64,000 nt of DNA. Origin: Schizochytrium sp. TIO01 (taxonomy: Eukaryota > Sar > Bigyra > Thraustochytrida > Thraustochytriidae). The notes beneath the pieces were generated by a model that was not told where the DNA came from, did not search any database, and saw only the letters and a program-made list of their open reading frames with translations. The DNA is taken from NCBI GenBank assembly GCA_004764695.1, contig SMSO01000007.1, positions 141,501 to 205,500 of the forward strand. The letters are read 5' to 3'. The translations under genes were made by a program, and so were the position numbers. Below are positions 1 through 9,515 of the stretch, piece by piece (position 1 is the stretch's first letter; every line of letters begins with the position of its first letter).

Positions 1-300
1 CCTTTTCCTTCTTTCCATTTCAATTGTTAGATATTACTTAATCCTGCTTCCCTTCCAAGTAGATCATGTTACCCAACCATAACATTAGTAAAACCCTCAT
101 GAATAATATCAGCAATCATATCGATACCTTTCGGTAACACTAAATCTCTGTACCACTGAGAACACTCTAAGAACACTACACTTTCATTATGGTAGGTGCT
201 CCTTGTTCCAAATACCTTTTCAAAGTTCTATTCAACTCTTTAAAAAAATAAAAAAAATAAGAAGAATCATTTGAAACAGAAAAAACATGTGTAGAAAAAT

Positions 301-332
301 AAATAAATAATAATAATAATAATAATAATATC
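301..332. repeat. (AAT)n microsatellite
   Basis: About eight uninterrupted AAT units follow AAAT units. A related AAT/ATC compound tract lies at about 553-598. Confidence 0.9.
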
Positions 333-1718
333 AAAACATCGAAATATCGAAATGCCAAATCCAAAAAGGTTCTCTCGAAGAGCTCAAAAGGCCAAGGCCT
401 CCCGCTCGTGCTGTCCACAGACCCGCCACATCCCCCAACACGCAGACCACGTTCTTACGATACGGCTATTTGATCATCCAACTACTTCTCATTCAACAGC
501 AATGATCGCTAACATAATGGACCCTATTGTAATTTATGGGCCCTCTTGTCACAATAATAATAATAATCATCATCATCATCATAATAATAATAATAATGAG
601 ATAAATAGTAATGCCATGAAAGAGAATGAAAAGGACGAATCGCCGTATTACAGGAACACCGCTCTTCCCATTTCCTGCCCGCCAGTCTCGCTCCGGGCCG
701 CAGGGCTTCAGCGGCGGCCCACGCCCGCCGGCCCACGCCTGCTCCCGAGCCAGCCCCGGCTCGCTCCAGCTCTTGCGCGTGTTGGTTTGTTCCTTGCTTG
801 CTTGCTTGCTTGCTTTCTTTCTTTCTTGGTTTGCTTCTCTGTTTCATCGATTGCGGATATTGAGATTGCTGAGAAGAAGAGCCCTCAGTCTGCCCTTGGA
901 CACTGGGCTCCGCAAGTGGACTATCCGGACCTCCACAGTAGGTTATAGCCCCTCCCTAAAGTGACTTATAGCCAGGCAAGTGGAGAATAGCGCCTATAAC
1001 TCACTGCCAGCAGAGCGCGAGGCGCCTGTGGAACAGAACGCGAGTCAGAACGCCGCGCGGGTGCCCCGGGGTCTGGTAATTAGTTGTTTATGCGGAGAAG
1101 CTGACGGTAGCAGTGAGTAGGGTCTATATAGGCAAAATGGTCTCTTCGCTCCGCTTCAAAGGATTCCTGTGAGTTGGATGAAGAAGTAGTAGAACGAAGT
1201 TGGAGAAGCACAGTTATGAAAGATCGTTGTGTCAAAGTTGCATGGTCTGTGTTGAAATGTGGAGCTCAGGAGTGCTTGGAGAAGGGTCGATTGAGAGGGA
1301 AGACTGGTTGTTCAGAAGCTTCCTCGTTTTGGGTCCCGCTGAGGTCTTGGGTTTTAATTAAAGCTGAGGATCTAACTTCAAGCTCAAAGTTCAATGTCGA
1401 TCAGAATTCAGGTTTGGTAATTCAATCTTCTTCGAGGCGTGGAAGACATCCGTGGATCCAAGCTTCTTTACGTTTCGTGAATGAATACTTTCCATGAACG
1501 ATGCTTTCCATGAACGATGCTGATGATGCTAATTCGCAACCCATTCTCAACTTGTTGGAAATGAACTCGACAATCTCAATCTGATGACCATCTATTTACA
1601 GCAAATCGATCGTTCTGAAGAGAAGAGAGTACCTACCCAAGTCTTCGCAACAACACGGTCAGCGAGAACCAAAGCCAATCCTGATCTTATCTTGGATGAG
1701 ACCTCGTTCACGATTGCC

Positions 1719-1809
1719 AACAACATCAATAACAACAACAACAACAACAATAACAACAACAACAATAACAACAACAGCAACAATAGCAAAAAAAAAAAAA
1801 AAAAAAAAA
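1719..1809. repeat. (AAC)n tract followed by a poly-A run
   Basis: Imperfect AAC/AAT triplets run to about 1786 and are followed by about 22 consecutive A residues. Translated, the triplets would give poly-Asn or poly-Thr, but no gene context supports translation. Confidence 0.9.
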
Positions 1810-1824
1810 TGGGTCAAAGAATCA

Positions 1825-1874
1825 ATCAATCAATCAATCAAACAAACAAACAAACAAACAAACAAACAAACAAA
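1825..1874. repeat. (AATC)n then (AAAC)n compound microsatellite
   Basis: Several AATC units pass directly into about eight AAAC units. Both are 4-bp repeats on the same strand. Confidence 0.9.
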
Positions 1875-2077
1875 AGAATAAAAGAAAGAGAAACTGACTG
1901 AAAGGAAGGCGAAGAAGGTTTCAAGAAAGAGGCGCTCGAGCAGAGCCCGTCCGCGATCTCGGTTCGCACGGGCCTTCAGGAGCCTCAGGATCAGCAGCGA
2001 GCCGCTCTGCGAGTTTCGCCTCCCTCTTCGCTGCACTCATTGCTATTCACTCAGGCATTGATGCTGCATCTCTGTCT

Positions 2078-2146
2078 GTATCTCTGTTTCTCTGTTTCTC
2101 TGTTTCTCTGTTTCTCTGATTCTCTGTTTCTCTGATTCTCTGTCGC
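2078..2146. repeat. TCTCTGTT/TCTCTGAT minisatellite
   Basis: Around eight near-identical 8-bp units beginning TCTCTG are arranged head to tail, with T/A variation at the seventh base. Confidence 0.85.
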
Positions 2147-2255
2147 ATCTTTCACGGACAGTGATGAGTATGTAATGCATTGAAAGGCAAAAGAGAGAGA
2201 GAAAGAGAGAAAGAAAGAGAACTTTGAAGAGAAATCGTTGATCGACCAAAAGAAA

Positions 2256-2262
2256 GAAAGAG

Positions 2263-2322
<60 letters not shown>
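2256..2322. repeat. (GAAA)n microsatellite
   Basis: A long, nearly pure AAAG repeat of about 15 or more units. The reverse strand reads as a poly-Phe/Leu/Ser frame, which is an artefact of the repeat. Confidence 0.95.
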
Positions 2323-2324
<2 letters not shown>

Positions 2325-2531
2325 TTTTCATTGAGTGAAAGAGAGACCTGAAAGAGAGAAAGAGACAACGCGATAGAACTCAGGAAGGATTAAGGGTGAT
2401 CCTCACTCCGTTTGAGGCAGCGCTTCGAAGGCAAAGCGTCGTCCGCTCTGGCCTTCGATGGCCCTGTCTCGAGGACAGTAGATGGTCGCTGGCAAGGCAA
2501 CCAATGCAATGCACGAGCTTCGCAGGCGGCA

Positions 2532-2585
2532 GTGAATCAATCAATCAATCAATCAATCGATCAATCAATCAATAAATAAATAAAT
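2532..2585. repeat. (AATC)n/(AAAT)n microsatellite
   Basis: About nine AATC units with one interruption, then three AAAT units. The same motif family recurs at about 36411-36465. Confidence 0.9.
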
Positions 2586-3024
2586 GGGTCATTCATTCAT
2601 TACATAAAGAAACAATCAAATTCGTATCGTAATGAACCTATCAAAACTCAGTTTCTTTCTCTCTCTTCTGTATTTACATACGTATACGTACTCTGCAATT
2701 AGATAGAGGTGTTAGTAGAAGTAGAGCTATGAAAGGCTTTTTAAGTGTAAGAAAGAAAGTGATTGAGTTGAAAGGCATAATAGGGAGGTAGTAGTTAGGT
2801 AGGGAGTAGTAGGTAAGGCGCTGTTCTAAAATTGAACAACGAAGAAGTTCTTTCAGGGTTGAAAAGAATAAAAGAATAACCAAATCGTCAATCTCAGCTG
2901 GCTGTTGAGGATCCTTCGCGGCGCCTCGGGGCAGGTCGTCCTCGGCCACGCAGGCAGGAAAGTAGGCAGGCAGAACACAATCGCCGCGGCGGCTGGACCA
3001 CCTCTCTTTATCTTCCCCTGCACC

Positions 3025-4041
3025 ATGTCACTCCCGCTCTCCAGGCATATCATGCCGCGTCTCCTGACTTCACCCATGGCTTCCGTGACCATGAACTCCG
3101 CTCGGCGCCGCCTAGGCCCGTGGCACTCCATCTCTCGCACGTTCACCGCGGGCGACAAAGCGGGCATCCTTCGCGTGTCTGAGGATGATAAGAATGAACA
3201 GGTGCTGGGGTCCTCGGAGGGCCCGATCTGGCACCATGCGTCTTCGATCAAGGGCATGCGGCGGTCCATGGAGGACCGCTTCGACGTGCTGGCTCCCAAA
3301 CTGGACGATAGCGCATTATCTTACTTTGCTGTTTTCGACGGCCATGCTGGAAGCGACTGCGCCGAGTTTCTGAGCAAGGTTCTCATTGATTCATGTAGCA
3401 GCGAGCCAGACGCACTTATGGCAGATCCCGAGGCCTTCTTGAAAGCTCGTTTCCTTGACCTCGACGACCGCTACTGCGAATACGCCTCCTCGCTCAGCAA
3501 ACACGATGGAAGCACAGCAGTACTCGCAGTCGTTGAACGGGAGCCATCCACAGCCTGCCCGTACGCTCTCTGGGTCGCCAGCACCGGAGACTCAAGAGCG
3601 CTTGTGGTCCGAAAATCAGGCAAAGTTAAACAACTCACAAGAGATCACTCGCCTTCAGAACCCGATGAACGCAAACGCGTAGAAGACGATGGAGGTTTCG
3701 TCAAGTTTGTGACAAACCCCTTCTTCAGCTCTGGGGAAGGCACTCTCCGCGTGAACGGAGTGCTTGCAATGACAAGGGCATTTGGAAACTATTCCATGAA
3801 ACCTTTCGTGACGGCAGAACCCGAGGTTTTCAAGCGCAAGATCCGCAAAGACGACCTGTACCTGTGTCTTGCTACTGATGGCCTCAGTGAGACGGTCACA
3901 GATGATGAAATTGGACAGTACCTCCTTAGATACGGAGCGTACAAGGGCGTCGAAAAACTCGCCAACCTTGCGCTGGAAAGGGGTTCTTCGGATAATATCA
4001 CGGTCCTCGCAGCACAGCTTAATCTGAACATCATGTGCTGA
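3025..4041 (+). CDS. PP2C-family Ser/Thr phosphatase, probably mitochondrial
   Basis: This 338-residue protein carries the ordered PP2C (PPM) metal-dependent phosphatase motifs: an R-x-x-MED block near 80-84, DGHAG at 105-109, GDSRA at 188-192, the RD-H-S block near 206-209, TRAFGN at 250-254, ATDGL at 283-287 and SSDNIT at 321-326. The Asp residues that hold the two Mn/Mg ions (in DGHAG, TDG and SDN) are all present, so it should be active. The first 40 or so residues are rich in Arg, Ser and hydrophobics and lack acidic residues, which looks like a mitochondrial presequence (inference). The ATG at 3025 is chosen because the frame upstream opens only with TTG. It is a single exon ending in TGA. 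The substrate cannot be told from sequence. Confidence 0.93.
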   Translation: MSLPLSRHIMPRLLTSPMASVTMNSARRRLGPWHSISRTFTAGDKAGILRVSEDDKNEQVLGSSEGPIWHHASSIKGMRRSMEDRFDVLAPKLDDSALSYFAVFDGHAGSDCAEFLSKVLIDSCSSEPDALMADPEAFLKARFLDLDDRYCEYASSLSKHDGSTAVLAVVEREPSTACPYALWVASTGDSRALVVRKSGKVKQLTRDHSPSEPDERKRVEDDGGFVKFVTNPFFSSGEGTLRVNGVLAMTRAFGNYSMKPFVTAEPEVFKRKIRKDDLYLCLATDGLSETVTDDEIGQYLLRYGAYKGVEKLANLALERGSSDNITVLAAQLNLNIMC

Positions 4042-6523
4042 GGATCATGTACGCACATACTTACCTCCTCTTGGTCAAGTTATCCATCCTATCAGATTTC
4101 ACTCTATCTATAGCGTCGAATTGTGTAGAAAAGTGGTGTGTGGCGAAGTGCTATTGGACATCTACGCGTGCAAAGAAAAACAAGTATAAAACGGGTCACC
4201 TTACTAGTTTGTTTCAAGCGGGTTCCTGCACGCGTTAGCGTTTGTCTATGGTATGCACGCACACATTCTATGTTCTTTCACAATCGCGCTTGTATGTATA
4301 TCGCGAAGCGAGCTCTTTTCTGCATGCATGATGTTTTTTGCTTTTTCTCTCTCACACACACTCTCTCTGTGTACTATCATTGTAGGTTTGCCTGCCTAAC
4401 CCTTGGTTTGCAGAGGAAGCTGTGAGGTATGTATCAGCAAAAGCAGAATCATGAGCAAAGCTTTTGCAGGAGCTTCATTAAGTTATAAGGCTGTCAATGC
4501 TGTGCTTTCTTGAGCGTAGGGCCAGAAGGAATAATACGTCAAGGTATAAATCAATGCGAGGCCAATTTTTGTCAAAGCAATCGAGCTACTCGGCTATCCG
4601 AGGCGGATACCATTAATTATAACTACAAGCAGCAGAAGGAAGCGCAGGAAATTCCAACGAAAGGGCACTCATTCGTTTAGAGAACACGTAACATGTACTT
4701 CAACAAACAGCAAGCAATGGAACCTGCGGAGAAGGTCTTTGGGTAACAGTGACATCTCGAAGTTCTCGATTACTCTCTCTTTCTGTGGTCCTTCTTTTCA
4801 TCATCAAAGACTCTGACCCTCTGTCCTAGGTGAATCGCCGATTTCTAGGATACCACTCCTCTGACTTCAAATAAGCAGCAGAGTTGTTCACCTTCTTTTC
4901 CCGTCTTCTTCAATACTAAAACAAGATACTCGTGTGCCTACTCAATGGCATAAATAACAACTAGCAAGAACAAAAAGGCAAGCTTGGGTCATCCCTTATA
5001 TATCCTTCTCCCCACCTTCCGCTGTTTGTTCGTTCATCTTCCATGTCAACGGGCACCGACTCTTCCAGCATCATTCTTCTCTTACTCCACAAAAGAAAAG
5101 AAAATTAAAAAATCGAGCGGCGAGGACTTCCTCCATGTTGCAGTGGTGACTCCAGTGGTGAGTGATTTTATAATTTAAAAACAACCTGGAAACCCTGCAA
5201 CTCCTTCGCCCATTCTCTTATCTATACCTCCTACTACTTATATAATGCATTTAACGCAACGATTCCTGTCCTCTTTTTATGGATGCTATCTACTACCTTT
5301 GACCTACCCACCTACCATCATCATCATGAAAAGCAAAACACACATGCCCCCGAGTACTCTCATTTGTTCCTTCGTTTTTGAGATGTCTTTCCCCATCAAT
5401 TGATCGAATCGAAAAGTCTTTTTAGCAATAGTATTGGCAACGTATGCGCCAAGGCATTAGTTGTAATGCTGAGAGAGAACCAAACGCTAATATTGTTCAA
5501 CTAAGTTGCATTTAGTAAATCATGAACTTGCTTGCTTGATTTGATGTGATACACCCCAGGTCATTTTGGTTGCTTGTGCGCGTGTGCGCGCGTGCGTGTA
5601 CGCGGGCATACTGTTGTGATTAAGTCTTTGCCGCACGAATGTATACCCAATAAATACAAAGCCAACTCAGAATAGATCAATTAAATGACTGGTGTCCATG
5701 AATTCATGCACTTATTCATTCTTCATATGTACTATTTGCCATTATTTAATTTGACGAACAATATCTAAAACAACTAGCTCAGCTCAAAGGGCCCCAAGTC
5801 GGTGGCTGCGGAACTAGATACTCATAAAGTTCTTCAGGAAGTGAAGTATATTTTGCGGGTTATTTTGCTACTCGACACTCTTCTGTTGCAAAATATAACA
5901 ATAAGAAGAAAAAAAAAAAAAGAGTAGCACGAAATAAAGCCAAACCAGAAGCACCAGAAACCAACAGAGGTAAATATATCTTATGGTAGACTCAATAAGG
6001 ATGATTATCAAAATGTTACAGATCGTATTGATCACAGCTTTAAACATCAATCTTTTTGTGGATACAACACTGGATGCCTTCTCAAAAGACAAAAAGGTAC
6101 GATGAGGTAGAGCAAAGTTGACGGTAGTTGGAAATAAGGCTTTGGTAAGACGGCAACCATCCGGACTCTGCTTGGTCAAGCTTTCACCCCAGAGTATGAC
6201 TTAACGTTGGTGCCAATCCCTATGACATCAAGCTCCCGCGACAGGATGCACTAGTCCCCCATGCATGGGATTAGGGGGTATCTGGCAAGTTTTAGCGGAA
6301 AATATCAAAAACTCATATAGGAGTAATATGGACATGTATAGTTGCACATATTGTTTATAATACCCCCCTTGGTTGAAACGGCAATATTGTGTAGAACTGC
6401 AATTCTTGATATGCGCAGAAACGTGAACACGAATAAGGGTTTCTGGGAAAGTTTGGGCCTGCCAGAACGGGCAGCCCTTCATTTGAGGATAGAAGCTTGG
6501 CGCAGGAGGTAGGGTTGAAGAGG
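4042..6523. other. Intergenic, no supportable gene
   Basis: Only short, composition-driven frames occur. Near 5573-5606 there is an alternating GTGTGCG/CGTGCG tract. No tRNA-like cloverleaf or conserved coding segment was seen. The last few hundred bases would include the promoter and 5' UTR of the TMEM138-like gene. Confidence 0.5.
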
Positions 6524-7597
6524 ATGAACTCTGCGTTCAGCGGCGGTTATAAGAAGTTATCTGCAGGCCCAGTGGCTGAGGAAGACTTGGAGCGGCCCAA
6601 CACAGAAGACAAGCATGCTGCTGAGCAGGTTCCAGATGCTGTAGCAATTCCGCATGCGCAATTCTTACATTCTGAGGAGCGAAGAAGGAGGAATAATGTT
6701 GTCCGCACCACCGCTAAAATGGAGAATCCAGTGTGGTACATTTTGAAAGCCGTCTTTATCTACATTCTTGTCTTTTTAGATGTTTTTCTCAACTCATCTG
6801 TCAACAGTGACAACTATGAAGGACTTGTAGACGGACGTCTGACAAATTTTTGGCCGTTCCTTTTTCTTATTGTACAAACTAGTGTTCAACTTTTCATTTT
6901 TCTTACATTATTTTTGATGATGTGCAACACCTACCTCATGCGCATCGGATTGCCTGGAGTCGTGCTCGCCGACTTTCGAGCTCTTATTATCGTACAAATT
7001 TTGTACCTAACTCTCACTATGGTTCTTGGGATTATGCGCATCGTAAGTTATAAACACGTCAGACTCCACATTTGCAAGTATATGAAAAAAGAGGCCTGAC
7101 AAATTTATATATCTACATTTCTTTATTGATGGACATTAATCATGCCCTTTCCCCCAACCTCATCACAATTGTTATATATGTTATCTATTATTTGGGATTC
7201 ACCAACACTAACCACACCGTTTACATCTTATGAGGTACGTCTCGATTGAATTATCCGGTGTTGAGCAATTATCCCTTTTCTCGTAAAAAACAAAAACAAA
7301 AAACTCTTTGGGCTTGATCAAATTTATTCGGCTTCCATTTTTTGTGGAATTGGAGGTGGAATCATACTTGGTGGATTTGCTGCGGCAATTGCATGGATCT
7401 TCTTTTATGATACAAAGCTACGATTCCAAGAGGCTGCATCCACAAGCAACTTAAATCTGTGGGACATGCCGGGTTTTGTGGTTATGTTCGTAATCCAGAA
7501 TCTTGTAGCGGCATTCTACTACCATCAAGTACTATACTCTACATTTCGACTTGCGGACGAAAAGTACTATGTGGTTGATACAGCCGTTAAAAAGTAA
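6524..7597 (+). CDS. TMEM138-like multi-pass membrane protein (ciliary)
   Basis: The coding sequence falls in at least two blocks. Block 1 (6524 to about 7042) gives a polar N-terminus of about 75 residues, then three hydrophobic segments; its DVFLNS, FLMMCNTYLMRIGLP and ADFRALIIVQ stretches resemble the TMEM138 core. It ends at a GTAAGT donor (7043). Block 2, open in the needed frame from about 7268 and clearly coding from about 7322, adds two more hydrophobic segments and the MFVIQNLVAAFYYHQ and FRLADEKYYVVD stretches that match the TMEM138 C-terminus, ending in TAA at 7595. In animals TMEM138 is needed for ciliogenesis and trafficking to cilia. The ATG at 6524 is preferred over an upstream TTG. 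The exact splice junction is unresolved: no AG gives a clean phase match. The protein is longer than the usual 160 or so residues. Confidence 0.68.
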
Positions 7598-9515
7598 GCT
7601 CAACATAGTAATCCTCTTTGTTCTGAATTGTTTCATTCCGTGCATGGCGATACGCAGCGTATATGGCGTCTTCGCGCTCGTCATCTGCATCATCATTTTC
7701 GCAATCTTCCTCATCTTCAAGGAGGTTAAAGTCATCCTCCTCCTCCTCTTCTTCGAGAATTGTGTACTCAGAGTACTCAGAGAGGCCTCCTGTAGACTTA
7801 AATGAGTCTCCGTGACCGACCAGATGCCCAACATGCATTAAGCTTTCTTCGGAAGCTGCTGCGAGTGACATTCGTTTGGTGCTGCTGCCCTTGAACGAGG
7901 CTTTGAAGGAGCCAAACAGTGACTTGGCGCCATCACTCGTCTTATGCTTAACTCTCATACAAAAGGAGGAGCGACTTTTATCTTGAAGCTCAAATTCTGC
8001 GCCTTGACGACTTTGTAAGTTACGTGCATCGTAAGACTTGGGCCGACACTTGGTTGGTTCATTCACTGTAGTCGCACCACCCCCACTGGAGTTTCGAGAG
8101 TGCCGAGATGTGGCGGCACCACCACCAGAGCTTTGCTGATCAGATCCACCAAAGTACATGGCAAACCTCTTGAAATCAAGCGCACTGCGATTATTGGCAC
8201 GTCCTCTTTGAGATGCAAGTGTTCCTACGCGAACGCCAGGCATAGCAGGCTCCATAGTGTCAACCCCAGCGGAGTCTGGTAATGTTGTTCTTGACATCGG
8301 GGAAGCTTTAAAGCCTATTTCAGGCGACGTCGGAGGGTGAGCCGGGGAGCCACTTCTGGAGGTTGAGGTTGATGCTGGTGATAGATTTGAAGACATCATG
8401 GGCGACATGGATGTGAAGGTCTGATCTGTGTCCTTGCTAGCTTTGCTAGTGTTAGACGACCTTGTCAAGGACAGCCGTTTACTTCTGCGGCGTGAAGTCT
8501 TGATATCGGAGACAGACATTTCAAAGCTGTCATCCTTGTTCTTATTTGATTGTGAACCAAACACGTCTGTTACAGACACTACAAAATGTTTGCTCATACC
8601 AAGCACCGAGCGTCGCCGCTCTTTAGGCTGTGAAACACCGCCTGTCTTCATCGGTTTGACCTTTTTGACACGCTTCTTTACCTTTCGAACACGAATTGTG
8701 CGTGCACCATCGGCTGATGTTCGAGTCTCTGTGGTAGTAATCAGAGTCGCATCAAGATTGTCTGCATTTGATTCTGCAGGTTTCGGTTTGCGAGCAATTG
8801 ACTTGCGTAACTTTGTTGCTACAGTTTGTAGCATTGGCTTTCGTCTCTGCCGATGAGGTTTGCTGGTGCTGTCTGAAATATCTTCACAAGCGTCTACTGC
8901 TTTATTGGTTGGTATAGGCTTGTGCGCCTGCTTCTTTACCACTTTCTGAGGCGATATATGAACATCCGAATGAACGCGCTCACTAACAGCATCGTCTTCC
9001 TTGACCGGGGCCTCAGAGACAAAGCTTTCAGATGCTGAGGATGGCTCTCGTCGATGCCAAGTTGTGCTGCATTGCCCTCGCTCCTCTTCGAGACGTGCTC
9101 GGATTTCCTCTTGTGCTTCTGCAATAGATCCAGGCTTGCCAGCCGCAATAGCTTCTTGGCGGGCATTCTCACGAACGATATCGATCCAGCTTGGATCAAT
9201 TTCAGCCAAAGGTAAATCGCTCGGAGGAGGAAATGGGTCACGGAGACGTGCACCCCAGATAGCTGCAGTCATCAAGTCGCTTATGGCTACAGATTGATTA
9301 AAGTAGAGTCCAACATGGTCCTCCGTTGCTCCACTAACCCGCCGGAGTAGATCTACTGCGCGAATATTACGCTCCATGCGAGATACGCGCTCTCGCACAG
9401 AAACATGTCGTTCCTTGAGAACAGTATGTAAGAGCTTACGTTCTGCAGCGACGTCCAAGACCTTGAACGAAACGCCACCACTCGGCTTTTTTACAAGCAT
9501 CGGAGATGGTGGCAT
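7587..9515 (-). CDS. Unknown 642-residue basic/acidic low-complexity protein
   Basis: I do not recognise this protein. It is a single exon starting at a good ATG and ending in TAA. Residues 1-150 look most ordered: a helical, charged segment with RERVSRMERNIRAVDLLRR and a Trp-containing block near DPSWIDIVRE. The middle (about 200-330) has Lys/Arg clusters such as VRKVKKRVKKVK that could be nuclear localisation signals. About 340-560 is Ser/Thr/Pro-rich and probably disordered, with many RRxS-type sites that could be phosphorylated by basophilic kinases. The last 65 residues contain a run of Glu/Asp. No membrane segment is seen. Its stop codon overlaps the stop region of the convergent TMEM138-like gene by 11 bp, so the two 3' UTRs must be antisense to each other's coding sequence. 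Confidence 0.8.
   Translation of the reverse strand: MPPSPMLVKKPSGGVSFKVLDVAAERKLLHTVLKERHVSVRERVSRMERNIRAVDLLRRVSGATEDHVGLYFNQSVAISDLMTAAIWGARLRDPFPPPSDLPLAEIDPSWIDIVRENARQEAIAAGKPGSIAEAQEEIRARLEEERGQCSTTWHRREPSSASESFVSEAPVKEDDAVSERVHSDVHISPQKVVKKQAHKPIPTNKAVDACEDISDSTSKPHRQRRKPMLQTVATKLRKSIARKPKPAESNADNLDATLITTTETRTSADGARTIRVRKVKKRVKKVKPMKTGGVSQPKERRRSVLGMSKHFVVSVTDVFGSQSNKNKDDSFEMSVSDIKTSRRRSKRLSLTRSSNTSKASKDTDQTFTSMSPMMSSNLSPASTSTSRSGSPAHPPTSPEIGFKASPMSRTTLPDSAGVDTMEPAMPGVRVGTLASQRGRANNRSALDFKRFAMYFGGSDQQSSGGGAATSRHSRNSSGGGATTVNEPTKCRPKSYDARNLQSRQGAEFELQDKSRSSFCMRVKHKTSDGAKSLFGSFKASFKGSSTKRMSLAAASEESLMHVGHLVGHGDSFKSTGGLSEYSEYTILEEEEEEDDFNLLEDEEDCENDDADDEREDAIYAAYRHARNETIQNKEDYYVELTF

Larger units (their letters stand above)
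1..2904. other. Intergenic, microsatellite-rich
   Basis: No reading frame here has a credible start plus protein-like composition. The longer frames encode only His/Asn/Ser/Leu runs produced by simple repeats, or open without an ATG. The stretch holds many short tandem repeats (listed separately), a GC-rich patch around 680-800, and a 16-bp tandem duplication around 1489-1520 (two copies of a TTCCATGAACGATGC-like unit). A TATA-like TATATAGG lies near 1124-1131, but no gene follows it that I can support. Confidence 0.6.

Noticed and set aside
352-964. Frames with His and Asn runs at the left edge.
   Set aside because: The runs are direct translations of AAT/ATC microsatellites, and the flanks look non-coding.
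1174-1497. A 107-codon frame following a TATA-like box.
   Set aside because: It starts at TTG, has no recognisable domain, and lacks an ATG near its beginning.
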